Shown one piece after another: positions 34,571 to 43,002 of a stretch of DNA of 64,000 bases. The notes beneath the pieces were generated by a model. It was not told the origin of the DNA, did no database searches, and saw nothing but the letters and a program-made list of their open reading frames with translations. Both the position numbers and the translations under genes were made by a program. The stretch's first letter is position 1; every line of letters starts with the position of its first letter. Source of the stretch: Curtobacterium flaccumfaciens (GTDB taxonomy: Bacteria > Actinomycetota > Actinomycetes > Actinomycetales > Microbacteriaceae); contig NZ_SNVW01000010.1 in assembly GCF_004361695.1 (NCBI RefSeq), positions 91,505 through 155,504 of the forward strand, read 5' to 3'.

Positions 34571-34597
34571 CTGTCGGCCGGGCCGTGGGGCGCGTTA
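34571..34597 (-). promoter_or_regulatory. SigD/FliA-type promoter of the flgB operon
   Basis: Minus strand reads TAAC, 15 bases, GCCGACAG, matching the promoters at 7342, 38122 and 39368 in spacing and in TAAC. It lies about 100 bases before flgB. If real, basal-body genes here are also read by the flagellar sigma factor, unlike the strict early/late split in enteric bacteria. Confidence 0.75.
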
Positions 34598-34665
34598 GGC
34601 GTCGCCCCGAACGGGGGGCGGGTGCGCGCGGGGCGCGTGCGGCCCGCAGCGGGAACGCCGACGGA

Positions 34666-34870
34666 GAACGACACAGTCGACGTCGTACGACATCGACGCA
34701 GTCGCTCCTTGCACACGCGCACCGTTGCCGCCGCGCTCCTACGACAACACCGACGTCGTACGACATCGACGGAGTCGCTCCTTGCTCACGCGCACCGTTG
34801 CAGCCGCGCTCCTGCGACAACACCGACGTCGTACGACATCGACGCAGTCGCTCCCTGCACACGCGGCGCA
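34666..34870. repeat. 73-base-period intergenic repeat, three copies (locus A)
   Basis: Three tandem units with the 10-base palindrome GTCGTACGAC at 34682-34691, 34755-34764 and 34828-34837, exactly 73 bases apart. Each palindrome is followed after 9 bases by GTCGC and, 3 bases later, TTGC (or CTGC) plus a CACGC-like stretch. The array fills the gap between the flgB promoter and the 3' end of the fliC-fliD-fliS cluster. No credible gene overlaps it. The rest of 34470-34940 contains the flgB promoter and otherwise nothing I can name. Confidence 0.95.
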
Positions 34871-34940
34871 CCGCCACGCACCGAGCGCCCCAGCCTCCGC
34901 CCCAGCCCCAGCCCCAGCGGCCCGCCGCAGCGCGCCCGCG

Positions 34941-35252
34941 TCAGGCGGACGCGTCGAGGTACACGGACCCGCGCGGCTCCCGCGTCGCGTCCACCGCACG
35001 GAGCGCCCCGAGGTGCTCCCCCGCCGAACGCCGTCCCGCCTCGAGCGCCGCGATGCGGTCCCGCTGCGCGGCGAGCAGCCTGGAGGCACGCCCCACCAGC
35101 TCGCGCGGGATCGGTCCCAGCCCGCTCGGCTCCGACCACCCCGCCGCCGTCGCGGGATCGGCCGTCTGCCCGGCGTCGAGCTCGAGCTGGTCCAGCACGG
35201 CCTCCCAGCGCGCACGGTCCGCGACGAGGTCCCCGGACGGCTCAGGCGACAC
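34941..35252 (-). CDS. Small hypothetical flagellar-cluster protein after fliS
   Basis: About 103 residues from a GTG at 35252 that overlaps the fliS stop; a GTG 9 bases earlier is possible. The protein is helical and charged with DRARWEAVLDQLELDAGQ, then RELVGRASRLLAAQRDRIAALEAGRR. I do not recognise a domain. Small genes downstream of fliS often encode FliT-type chaperones, and size and helix content allow that, but the sequence does not prove it. Confidence 0.6.
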   Translation of the reverse strand: MSPEPSGDLVADRARWEAVLDQLELDAGQTADPATAAGWSEPSGLGPIPRELVGRASRLLAAQRDRIAALEAGRRSAGEHLGALRAVDATREPRGSVYLDASA

Positions 35253-35718
35253 CGAGCGCACCGCCCACCGGACGCTCGGCGGCGGTGACCGCCGGCAGTG
35301 CCGCAGCGGCCTCGTGCCACGACTGCCGCAACGGTTCGAGGATCCGGATGCAGTCGCGGGTGGCCTGCACGTCACGGTGCACGTTGGCGGTGATCAGCGA
35401 GGTCGAGGCGTAGTTGTAGATCGCCAGCAGTCCCTCGCCGCCGTCCCACGCGTCGATGCGGAGCGTGGAGGACAGCTCACCGACGATCGCCTGCGCGTGC
35501 AGGAGCTGCTCGCGGGCGGCGTCCCAGTCGGCGGTGGTCTGCGCGGCCTCGGCGCGGTGCAGGTCGAGCAGCAGCCGGTCGTAGAGCATCGTCACGAGCT
35601 GTGCGGGCGTCGCGGAGAGCACGGCCTCGTTGGTGTACTGGGCGCGGCGCTGGTCGGTGACGGTGCGCGGCTGCGCGGCCTGCCGGAAGGCGGCGGCCTG
35701 GAGGTCGAAGGCGTTCAC
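35242..35718 (-). CDS. fliS: FliS, flagellin export chaperone
   Basis: FliS binds flagellin in the cytoplasm and prevents early polymerisation. The product is 158 residues from a GTG at 35718. It shows YTNEAVLSATPAQLVTMLYDRLLLDLHRAE split over the classic SP.qLi.mLYdg region, and ends in the helical ICRILEPL-like segment. It lies 11 bases after fliD. Confidence 0.93.
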   Translation of the reverse strand: MNAFDLQAAAFRQAAQPRTVTDQRRAQYTNEAVLSATPAQLVTMLYDRLLLDLHRAEAAQTTADWDAAREQLLHAQAIVGELSSTLRIDAWDGGEGLLAIYNYASTSLITANVHRDVQATRDCIRILEPLRQSWHEAAAALPAVTAAERPVGGALGVA

Positions 35719-35729
35719 GGTCGTTCCCG

Positions 35730-37127
35730 TCAGCTCGAGGTCGACGCGAGCTGGCTGGCGAGCCAGCTCGACTGGGACTGGAGTTTGCTGAGGCTGGTCT
35801 CGAGCGACGAGTAGAGCGTCTGCAGCGATGCGCGTCGGGCGGTGAGCCGGTCCGTCCAGCTGTCGATCTGGGTGTTGAGGTCCTTCGCGACGGCCTGCTG
35901 CCCGGTGATGCTCGTCGTGATGGAGCCGTCGTACTTGTCCGACGCGGCGGTCGCGGCGGCACCGACGTTCGCGGCGACGCCGGAGAGCATCGCCTGCGTG
36001 CCCTCGGGGTCGGTGGCGAGGGCCTTCTGGAAGACGTCGGCGTCGAAGGTGAAGTCGCCGTCCTTGGTGATGGCGATGCCGATCGACGACGGGGACTTCC
36101 CACCGACGGGGGCGGACATCGTGCTCGTCAGGCGCTGGACCACGTCGCGGGTGGTGCCGTCGCCGGACAGCACACCCGCGGTGGTGCTCGTCGTCCCGGT
36201 GGTCGGGCTCGTGGTGCTCGTGACCGCGGTGTTCGACCCGTAGTAGGCGGTGACGGCGTTCATCGCGTCGACGAGCCCGGACGCCACGGCCTGCGCCTTG
36301 GTGGTGTCCTGCGCGACGCCGACGGTGACGGCCTCGGTCGTCGGCTTCGTCACCGTGACGGTGAGCCCGGGGACGAGGTCGGTGAACGTGTTCGTCGCGC
36401 TGGTCACGGTCTGCTCGGCGGCGGTGCCGGCCCAGAGCGTGACGCTGGCGTCCTTCGCCTGCCCGACCACGGCCGCGCCCACCTCGGTGAGGACGTTCGT
36501 GGCCGTGCCGGCGGTCACCTGGTCGCCGGTCCCCCGGTACACCTGGAAGGCGCCGGCCGCACCGGTCTTCGCGGACGTGAGCTGCAGGCGGTAGAGCTTC
36601 GTGCCGTCGGTGTCGGTCCCGGCGGCGACCTTCGTCGCCGTGACGCCCGCACCGGACTTGTTGATCGCGGACACCGTGTCGTCGAGGGACCCGGACGCCG
36701 GCGTGACGGTGGTCTTCGTGCCGTCGGCTCCGACGAGGGTGAGCGGCTCGGCGGCAGCGGACCACGTGGACATCGCGGCGGTGACGCCGACCTGGGCCGA
36801 CGCGGTCGAACCGACCGAGAACGTGATCGAGCCCGCTGTGGCGTTCGCGCCGGTCACCGCGGTGACCGCGGTCGAGGAGCTCGTGGCGGCGAACACGTCG
36901 AGTGAGGTCGCCTTCGCGGCGTCCTTCGCCTTCGTGGCGAGCGCCTGCACCAGCCCGTTGATCGTCTGCAGTGACGAGATGAACGAGTTGGTGCTCGTGA
37001 GCTTGTTCTTGAGGAGCGTCTGCGGGACGCCTTCGACGCTCATCAGCGAGTTGATGAGGTCGGTCGTCTTGAGGCCGCTGACGAGGCCGTCGATCGCGAG
37101 GCTGCTGGCCGATGACACGGACGACAT
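35730..37127 (-). CDS. fliD: FliD, filament cap protein
   Basis: FliD caps the filament tip. The product is 465 residues. The N-terminus has SLAIDGLVSGLKTTDLINSLM, the usual FliD motif, with a helix near VPQTLLKNKLTSTNSFISSL. The middle is Thr/Ala/Val-rich beta structure. The C-terminus holds a coiled coil, LNTQIDSWTDRLTARRASLQ then FSSLETSLSKLQSQ-like sequence. It lies after fliC behind a hairpin. Confidence 0.93.
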   Translation of the reverse strand: MSSVSSASSLAIDGLVSGLKTTDLINSLMSVEGVPQTLLKNKLTSTNSFISSLQTINGLVQALATKAKDAAKATSLDVFAATSSSTAVTAVTGANATAGSITFSVGSTASAQVGVTAAMSTWSAAAEPLTLVGADGTKTTVTPASGSLDDTVSAINKSGAGVTATKVAAGTDTDGTKLYRLQLTSAKTGAAGAFQVYRGTGDQVTAGTATNVLTEVGAAVVGQAKDASVTLWAGTAAEQTVTSATNTFTDLVPGLTVTVTKPTTEAVTVGVAQDTTKAQAVASGLVDAMNAVTAYYGSNTAVTSTTSPTTGTTSTTAGVLSGDGTTRDVVQRLTSTMSAPVGGKSPSSIGIAITKDGDFTFDADVFQKALATDPEGTQAMLSGVAANVGAAATAASDKYDGSITTSITGQQAVAKDLNTQIDSWTDRLTARRASLQTLYSSLETSLSKLQSQSSWLASQLASTSS

Positions 37128-37167
37128 CGAGGGCTCCCTGCCGTCGGTGGTGGTGGTCGGGTGTGGG

Positions 37168-37214
37168 TGACGCCGCCGACCAGGACGCCTGAACGGTCCC
37201 GGGCGGCGGCGTCA
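37168..37214 (-). terminator. Hairpin between fliC and fliD
   Basis: Arms TGACGCCGCC (37168-37177) and GGCGGCGTCA (37205-37214) form a 10-bp stem with a 27-base loop, starting 7 bases after the fliC stop. This could partly end fliC transcription, giving much flagellin mRNA and less fliD-fliS readthrough. Confidence 0.55.
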
Positions 37215-37220
37215 GGGGTG

Positions 37221-38060
37221 CTAGCGCAGGAGCGAGAGCACGCCCTGCGTGCTCTGGTTCGCCTGCGCGAGCATCGACGTGCCGGCCTGGCTGAGGATGT
37301 TGTCGCGCGTGTACTTGACCATCTCCTCCGCCATGTCGACGTCGGTGATGCGCGAACCGGCAGCGGTGAGGTTCTCCTTGGCCACGTTCGTCACGTTGAT
37401 GGCGTGGTCGAAGCGGTTCTGGATGGCACCGATGTTGGAACGGGCGGTCGAGACGCTCTTGATCTGCGCGTCGATCGTCGTGATCGCGGTCTGCGCGCCG
37501 GTGGCGGTGGTGAAGTCGAGCCCGGTGACGGCGGTCGCCACCGTGCTGACGTTCGCACCCGACAGGTCGACGTCGATCTGGCTCGCCGCGTCGCCGTTGG
37601 CGCCGACCTGGAACTTCAGGACGCCTGCGGTGCCGGCGGAGCCGTCGAGCAGGTTGATGCCGTTGAAGTTGGTCGACTGCGAGATGCGGGTGAGCTCCTT
37701 GGACAGCTCGGTGACCTCGGTGGAGATCGCCGTGCGGGAATCCGCGTTGTTCGAGTCGTTACCGGCCTGGACGGCCAGGTCGCGCATGCGCTGGAGGATC
37801 GAGTGGGTCTCGGTGAGGCCACCTTCAGCGGTCTGCACGACGGAGATGCCGTCCTGCGCGTTGCGGGCGGCGACCGTGAGGCCACCGACCTGGGACTTCA
37901 GCCCCTCGGAGATCGACAGACCGGCCGCGTCGTCGGCAGCACGGTTGATGCGGAGACCCGACGAGAGCTTCTCGAGGGACTTCGACAGGTCGTTCTGCGT
38001 CGAGTTGAGGTTCCGGTACGTGTTGAGTGCCGAGAGGTTGGTGTTGATGGACATACCCAT
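37221..38060 (-). CDS. fliC: FliC/Hag flagellin
   Basis: Flagellin of 279 residues, a short type close to Bacillus Hag. The conserved N-terminal D0/D1 (SINTNLSALNTYRNLN, LSSGLRINRAADDAAGL, ARNAQDGISVVQTAEG) and C-terminal D1/D0 (IGAIQNRFDHAINV, DVDMAEEMVKYTRDNIL, MLAQANQSTQGVLSLL) are complete. The variable outer domain is reduced to roughly 70 residues. ATG at 38060 has GGAGG 8 bases upstream. The gene has its own SigD-type promoter. Confidence 0.97.
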   Translation of the reverse strand: MGMSINTNLSALNTYRNLNSTQNDLSKSLEKLSSGLRINRAADDAAGLSISEGLKSQVGGLTVAARNAQDGISVVQTAEGGLTETHSILQRMRDLAVQAGNDSNNADSRTAISTEVTELSKELTRISQSTNFNGINLLDGSAGTAGVLKFQVGANGDAASQIDVDLSGANVSTVATAVTGLDFTTATGAQTAITTIDAQIKSVSTARSNIGAIQNRFDHAINVTNVAKENLTAAGSRITDVDMAEEMVKYTRDNILSQAGTSMLAQANQSTQGVLSLLR

Positions 38061-38121
38061 GGTGGTTTCCTCCGTGAAATCTGGGTCTTGCGTCGGCCCG
38101 TCCGTGGGCTGACATGGGTGA

Positions 38122-38148
38122 CTCTCGACCGGTTGGCCGGAGCCGTTA
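38122..38148 (-). promoter_or_regulatory. SigD/FliA-type promoter of fliC
   Basis: Minus strand reads TAAC, 15 bases, GTCGAGAG, about 62 bases before the flagellin ATG. The -35-like part and the spacer match the other three flagellar promoters; the -10 departs at two positions. Confidence 0.65.
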
Positions 38149-38203
38149 GGGGTTCGACGAGGTTTTTCCGGACGCGACGAGCGCGAGCGGCCCCGTCGAG
38201 GTC

Positions 38204-39019
38204 TCAGCTCGCCGCGACCACGGGGGCGGCGACGTCGTGCACGGCCCGTGCGACGCCCGCGGTGGCGTTCGCGGCGACCCGCGCCAGGTACGCGCTCCGG
38301 CGTGCGGCGGTGGTGCGCGAGGCGGGCTCGACGGCCGCGCCCTCGTCGCCGTAGTGCGCCGCGAGGCCGTCGCGGAGCAGGCGCATCGCCTCGGACCGCT
38401 GCTGCGAGACGGCCGAGTGGGTGATGCCGAGCTCGGCCGCCACCTCGGTCACGGACCGGTCGCCGAAGTACACGTTCTCGACGATGAAGCGCATCCGCTC
38501 GGGGAGCGCGTGCACGGCGGCACGCAGGTAGCGACGCTTCTCGGCCTCGAGCAGGTCCTCGCCGGGGAGCGGGAGTTCGGCGGCGAGCGTGTCGTGCACG
38601 GTCTCGTCGAGGGGGCTGACGGTGCGCGCCGCGTCGGTCATCGCGTCGGCGGCGGTCTGGCGGTCGACCCCCATCGCGTCGGCGATCTCCTCGACGCGGA
38701 CGCTGCGGCCGAGCCGGGCCGACAGTGCCTCCTGCGTGGCGAGGGTCTCGCGGATCCGCTTCCGGGTGCCGCGGGAGGCCCAGTCGGCGGAGCGCATGTC
38801 GTCGGCGATGGCGCCGGTGATGCGGGTGCGGGCGTAGGCGCCGAACGGGACTCCGAGGTCGGGGTCGAAGGCCTCGGCCGCCGCCACGAGGGCGAGCGAC
38901 CCGACGGCCGCGAGGTCGTCACGGTCGAGGTGCGTGGCACGTGCGCGGACGTCGGCGACGATGTAGCCGACGAGCGGCAGGTGCTCCACGATCATCGCGT
39001 TGCGTTCGGTGCGGTCCAT
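38204..39019 (-). CDS. fliA: FliA/SigD/WhiG-type RNA polymerase sigma factor for motility
   Basis: A 271-residue group 3 sigma factor. Region 2 has LPLVGYIVADVRARATHLDRDDL and GVPFGAYARTRITGAIADDMRSADWASR, a FliA/WhiG hallmark split by the -10-recognition helix. Region 3 has RETLATQEALSARLGR and region 4 has VTEVAAELGITHSAVSQQRSEAM. ATG at 39019 is preceded by AGGGGAA. It is adjacent to fliC, and its likely target boxes are visible at four places in the window. No FlgM anti-sigma factor is seen here. Confidence 0.92.
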   Translation of the reverse strand: MDRTERNAMIVEHLPLVGYIVADVRARATHLDRDDLAAVGSLALVAAAEAFDPDLGVPFGAYARTRITGAIADDMRSADWASRGTRKRIRETLATQEALSARLGRSVRVEEIADAMGVDRQTAADAMTDAARTVSPLDETVHDTLAAELPLPGEDLLEAEKRRYLRAAVHALPERMRFIVENVYFGDRSVTEVAAELGITHSAVSQQRSEAMRLLRDGLAAHYGDEGAAVEPASRTTAARRSAYLARVAANATAGVARAVHDVAAPVVAAS

Positions 39020-39106
39020 GTTGTTCCCCTGGTCATCCCGGCATGACTGCCCCGTCCGTGGGCACGGCTGACGCCGGCCTCGGTTGGCCGGTGTGTACGC
39101 CGAAGA

Positions 39107-39130
39107 ACCACCCGGGTCCCTCCGGGTGGT
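39107..39130. promoter_or_regulatory. Strong hairpin in the fliA leader
   Basis: ACCACCCGG (39107-39115) and CCGGGTGGT (39122-39130) form a perfect 9-bp stem with a 6-base loop, 88 bases before the fliA ATG in the 424-base divergent region between fliA and the flgN-like gene. It may be a leader structure or a transcription stop facing either way. A GCCGATAC sequence on the minus strand further upstream could be a -10 for fliA, but no -35 fits. Confidence 0.45.
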
Positions 39131-39367
39131 GCGCTCCGCGCCCCTGAGACGCGGCCTCGGGGTGTCCCCCGGGGTGCGGTTCGAATGTATCGGCTGGCAA
39201 AGCCCTGTACGCGTGCACATCCGTCCCCAGTGCGGGGGTGTGCGGTCCGTTTCGCGGTCGTCATTTTGGGGGACCCCGGGTCGGGAACGGTCGTTCTTGT
39301 CCCCCGTCTTGGGTCATTGCCGGGAGGCGCGGCTCGTTTCCGTCGGCCGGCTTGCGGGATCCCGCAC

Positions 39368-39394
39368 TTACGCCCGGCAGACCCGCGCCGATAG
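39368..39394 (+). promoter_or_regulatory. SigD/FliA-type promoter of the flgN-flgK-flgL-fliW operon
   Basis: Plus strand reads TTAC, exactly 15 bases, GCCGATAG, 50 bases before the first ATG. The -10 is identical to that of flbD. With the sites at 7342, 34571 and 38122 this gives four flagellar units with one promoter design. Confidence 0.8.
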
Positions 39395-39443
39395 GTCCCG
39401 GTGTCCGCAGGATGACCGACACACACCCCCACGGGAGGAGCTG

Positions 39444-39929
39444 ATGAGCGTGAACCAACTGTCCGCCGTGCTCTGGCGCGAACGCGAACTGCTCGAGCTG
39501 CTCACCTTCAAGCTCGAGGAGGAGCAGCTGCTGCTCGCCGCCGGGCGCTCCCGCTGGGTGTCCCACGCCAGCCGCGAGGTCGAGCAGGTCCTCGAGCGTC
39601 TCCGCAGCGCCGGTCTCGAACGTGCCGCGTCGAGCGCCGAGGTCGCCGAGGAGTGGGGCGTCCCCGCCGACGCTCCCCTGCGTGACGTCGTCGCCGCCGC
39701 GCCGAACGGCCCCTGGGGCGAGATCCTCGCGGCGCACCTCACCGCGATGATCGAGCTGACCACGCAGATCGGTGCCCTCCGCGACGAGAACGACCGCTTC
39801 CTCCGCACTGCCGCGCAGGCGACCGAGGAGACCCTCGCCGGCTCGGTCACCGGCGCCGCGACGTACGACGCCACCGGCACCTCGGGCTCCGGCTCGGACG
39901 GCGCGCGGCTCTTCGAGGGGACGCTGTAA
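39444..39929 (+). CDS. flgN: FlgN-like chaperone for hook-filament junction proteins
   Basis: A 161-residue helical protein. It begins NQLSAVLWRERELLELLTFKLEEEQLLL, typical of FlgN, and has a coiled-coil core (SREVEQVLERLRSAGLERA). FlgN holds FlgK and FlgL before export, and flgK and flgL directly follow. ATG at 39444 has GGGAGGAG 5 bases upstream. The C-terminal tail is Gly/Ser-rich. FlgN is weakly conserved, so the call uses position as well. Confidence 0.85.
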   Translation: MSVNQLSAVLWRERELLELLTFKLEEEQLLLAAGRSRWVSHASREVEQVLERLRSAGLERAASSAEVAEEWGVPADAPLRDVVAAAPNGPWGEILAAHLTAMIELTTQIGALRDENDRFLRTAAQATEETLAGSVTGAATYDATGTSGSGSDGARLFEGTL

Positions 39930-39931
39930 CC

Positions 39932-41353
39932 GTGGTCAGCACCTTCGGCTCCCTCGCCACCGCGTACTCCGGGCTCGCCGCAGCCCGCGCCGGCATCGAC
40001 GTCACGGGGCAGAACATCGCGAACGCCGGCACCGCCGGGTACACGCGGCAGCGCGTCACGCAGTCCTCGATCCCGGCCGCGCAGACCGGCTTCATGCGCG
40101 GCACCGCAGCCCTCGCCGGCCAGGGCGTCTCGGTCGACGGCATCGCCCGTCTGGCGTCCCTCACCCTCGACGCCGGCGTGCGCGTCGCCGCCGGGTCCTC
40201 GGCCTACGCCGATGCCCGCGCGACCGCCCTGTCGGCACTCGAGAACGGCCTGAACGAACCGGGTGACGACGGCCTCTCGGCGAAGCTCGACGCGTTCTGG
40301 TCGTCGTGGAGCGAACTCTCGACCCACCCCGACGACCCCGGAGCCGCCAGCGCGGTGATCGGCGCCGCGAAGACGGTCGCCAGCGCGCTCGCGACCGGCT
40401 CGAAGGCCGTCGACGCCCAGTGGTCCTCCGTGCACAGCACCGTGCAGGGTCAGGTGCAGCAGCTCAACGCCGCCGCCACCCAGGTCGCCGACCTCAACGG
40501 CCGGATCCGGACGACGCTCGCCTCGGGCGGCAACGCGAACGAGCTCCTCGACCAGCGCGACCAGCTCACCGAGCAGATCGCGACCCTCGCCGGCGGCACG
40601 GTCCGCGCGAACAGCGACGGCACCGTCGACGTCCTCATCGGCGGCAACGCCATCGTGCAGGGCTCCGACGCGCGCTCCGTCGTGCTCGGCGGCGGCGCAC
40701 GGCTGGCCGACGGCGCTCCCGTCACGCTGACGTGGACCTCGGGCACCGCCGGTGCGGTGTCGATGTCCGGCGGCACGATCGGCGGCAACCTCTCGCTCCT
40801 CGCACCGGCGACCGCGAACGGCACCGGCGGTGCCCTCGCCGAGGCCTCGGTCTCGTACGACCAGGTGACGACGAAGCTCGCGACCGCGGTCAACGCCGTG
40901 CACGCGACCGGCACGACGCCCGCCGGCACCACCGGGAACGCCTTCTTCGCCCTCACCGCCGGCGTCCCCGCGGCGCAGGGCCTGACGGTCGTCCCGACGG
41001 ACGGCAGCGGCCTGGCGACGCGGAACGCGGCGGGCCAGCTGGACGACTCGTTCAGTGACGCACTCTCGCGACTCGGCACGGCGTCCGACGGCGCAGACCG
41101 CGCCTGGGCGACGTTCGTGGCGGGGGTGGGCACTGCCTCCCGGTCGGCCGCGTCGGAATCGACACTCACCGGACTGGCGCTGACCAACGCGCGGTCCCAG
41201 CAGCAGTCCGGCGCCGGCGTCGACCTCGACGAGGAGAACGTCAACCTGCTGAGCTACCAGCACGCGTACCAGGGCGCGGCGCGCGTCCTGACCGCCGTCG
41301 ACGAGATGCTCGACACCATCATCAACCGCGTCGGACTCGTCGGGAGGGGCTGA
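39932..41353 (+). CDS. flgK: FlgK, hook-filament junction protein 1
   Basis: FlgK joins hook and filament. The product is 473 residues from GTG at 39932. The N-terminal rod/hook-type helix has YSGLAAARAGIDVTGQNIAN and AGTAGYTRQRV. LDQRDQLTEQIATLAGG and the C-terminal SGAGVDLDEENVNLLSYQHAYQGAARV split by the usual DEE motif are strongly typical. It lies 2 bases after the flgN-like gene and 2 bases before flgL. Confidence 0.95.
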   Translation: MVSTFGSLATAYSGLAAARAGIDVTGQNIANAGTAGYTRQRVTQSSIPAAQTGFMRGTAALAGQGVSVDGIARLASLTLDAGVRVAAGSSAYADARATALSALENGLNEPGDDGLSAKLDAFWSSWSELSTHPDDPGAASAVIGAAKTVASALATGSKAVDAQWSSVHSTVQGQVQQLNAAATQVADLNGRIRTTLASGGNANELLDQRDQLTEQIATLAGGTVRANSDGTVDVLIGGNAIVQGSDARSVVLGGGARLADGAPVTLTWTSGTAGAVSMSGGTIGGNLSLLAPATANGTGGALAEASVSYDQVTTKLATAVNAVHATGTTPAGTTGNAFFALTAGVPAAQGLTVVPTDGSGLATRNAAGQLDDSFSDALSRLGTASDGADRAWATFVAGVGTASRSAASESTLTGLALTNARSQQQSGAGVDLDEENVNLLSYQHAYQGAARVLTAVDEMLDTIINRVGLVGRG

Positions 41354-41355
41354 CC

Positions 41356-42237
41356 GTGATCACCCGTGTGACCACCCAGATGTCGATGGCGGCCGCGTCG
41401 GCGCGGCTGCAGGCCGGGGCCGCGAAGGTCGCCCAGCTCACCGAGCAGGCCACCACCCTGAAGAACATCCAGCGCCCCTCGGACGACCCGGTCGGGACCG
41501 TGTCGTCGATGCAGGTCCGCAAGGAGCAGGCCGCCGCCGCGCAGTACACGCGCAACGCGAACGACGCCGTCGGCTGGCTCGCCACGACCGACAGCACCCT
41601 GTCGAGCGTGTACTCGGTGCTCAACAGCGTGCGGGACCTCACCGTGCGGGCGGCGAACAGCGGCACCATGAGCGACACCGACCGCGACGCATTCATCACG
41701 CAGTTCCAGTCGCTGAAGACCGACCTCGAGTCCCGCGCGAACACCACCTACGGCACCCGCTCGGTCTTCGCCGGGTCCTCCACCTCGGGCACCCCGTACG
41801 ACCCCGCGACCGGCTGGGCGCCCTCGGGCACCGACGTCACCCGGCGCATCGGCGACGGCACCACCGTGCGCGTCGACACCTCCGGGGCCGACGTCTTCGG
41901 CTCCGGCGCCGGCTCGGTCTTCGGGATGATCGACTCCATCGTCAGCGACCTGCAGAGCGGTGTGAACGTGAACGCCAAGATCACCGACGTCGACGCGGCG
42001 ATCACCACCGTGCGCGGCGCCCAGGCCGACGTCGGTGTGCGGCACGCCGCCGCCCTCGCCGCCCAGGACTCGCTGAAGACCGCGACCGTCTCGCTGGAGA
42101 ACCGACGCGCCGGCATCGAGGACAAGGACCTCGCCAAGGCCGTCCTCGACCTGCAGGTGCAGCAGACCAACTACCAGGCAGCCCTCGCCGTCACCGCGAA
42201 GGTCCTGCAGCCGACCCTGATGGACTACCTCCGATGA
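41356..42237 (+). CDS. flgL: FlgL, hook-filament junction protein 3
   Basis: FlgL lies between FlgK and the filament. The product is 293 residues from a GTG. Flagellin-like N-terminus: RVTTQMSMAAASARLQAGA, NIQRPSDDPVGTVSSMQVR. The C-terminus has RAGIEDKDLAKAVLDLQVQQ and YQAALAVTAKVLQPTLMDYL split in family fashion. The stop overlaps fliW by 4 bases. Confidence 0.95.
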   Translation: MITRVTTQMSMAAASARLQAGAAKVAQLTEQATTLKNIQRPSDDPVGTVSSMQVRKEQAAAAQYTRNANDAVGWLATTDSTLSSVYSVLNSVRDLTVRAANSGTMSDTDRDAFITQFQSLKTDLESRANTTYGTRSVFAGSSTSGTPYDPATGWAPSGTDVTRRIGDGTTVRVDTSGADVFGSGAGSVFGMIDSIVSDLQSGVNVNAKITDVDAAITTVRGAQADVGVRHAAALAAQDSLKTATVSLENRRAGIEDKDLAKAVLDLQVQQTNYQAALAVTAKVLQPTLMDYLR

Positions 42238-42602
42238 GCATCGACCTGACCTTCGCCGTCCCCCCGTTCGGCCTCTCCCCCGCACCGGTCTTCACGCTGA
42301 CCCCGGTGGACGGCGCCGAGGGCCTGTTCACCCTCGTCGGGGGTTCCTCGCGCTTGTTCGTGCTCGACGCCGCGGTGCACCTCCCGTCGTACGCGCCGGA
42401 GCTCACCGACGAGCAGGCCGCCGGCCTCGCGCTGACGGACCCCGCGGACGCGATGCTCCTCGTCGTCGCCAACCCCGGTGCGTCCGGCACGACGGTGAAC
42501 CTGCTCGCGCCGATCGTCGTCAACGCCCGCACCGCCGCCGGTGCCCAGCTCATCCTGGAGGACCAGGACCTCCCCCTGCGCGCGGAGCTCGCCCGGCGCT
42601 GA
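42234..42602 (+). CDS. fliW: FliW, flagellar assembly factor
   Basis: A 122-residue protein of the FliW family: DLTFAVPPFGLSPAPVFTL, LFVLDAAVHLPSYAPEL, ADAMLLVVANPG then VNLLAPIVVNARTAAGAQLIL split near the conserved N. In Bacillus FliW binds flagellin and sequesters CsrA, a repressor of flagellin translation. No csrA-like gene follows here, although csrA is the common partner. It is the last gene of the flgN operon. Confidence 0.92.
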   Translation: MSIDLTFAVPPFGLSPAPVFTLTPVDGAEGLFTLVGGSSRLFVLDAAVHLPSYAPELTDEQAAGLALTDPADAMLLVVANPGASGTTVNLLAPIVVNARTAAGAQLILEDQDLPLRAELARR

Positions 42603-42660
42603 GCGCCGCGCGCGCGCTGCCCCGCCCGCCGGCCGCCACGCCGGCCCCAAAGGTTGACGC

Positions 42661-42915
42661 GGAACGACACGCTCGACGTCGTACGACATCACTCATGTCG
42701 CAGTCCCGCGTCCGCAACAGTTGCACACGCGCACCACCGACAGACCCGCAGTCGTACGACGTCACCGTTGTCGCAGGTTGCACGCGCGCACGAAGCGCGG
42801 GCGTCGCCACGCCCGGCTCGCCCGCTCCCCGCACCGCTGACGCCGACGCCGACGCCGAACGACACAGTCGATGTCGTACGACACCAACGCCGTCGCACCT
42901 TGCGCACGCACTCAC
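42661..42915. repeat. 73-base-period intergenic repeat, two copies plus one (locus B)
   Basis: GTCGTACGAC occurs at 42678-42687, 42751-42760 (73 bases apart) and 42873-42882. Each is followed after 9 bases by GTCGC. In the second and third copies TTGC follows 3 bases later, as in locus A; in the first the TTGCACACGCGCAC stretch is displaced by 16 bases. The array fills most of the 400-base gap after fliW. A CCTGGAGGCGCGG half-site of the other repeat family lies at 42927-42939. Confidence 0.95.
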
Positions 42916-43002
42916 CCCTCCACAGCCTGGAGGCGCGGCTCGTTCTCCACAGATCGGCCTCCGTCCGCTCGGCACCAGCGCCCGGCGATCCATCGTTGCT
43001 GC

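Noticed and set aside
34622..35413. Open frames running through the locus A repeats
   Set aside because: They merely translate the repeats in several frames on both strands; no frame is conserved between loci A, B and C.
34666..42915. The 73-base repeats as a CRISPR array
   Set aside because: Repeats are too similar along their whole length at locus A, there are only two or three units per locus, no unique spacers of constant size separate them, and no cas genes are nearby.
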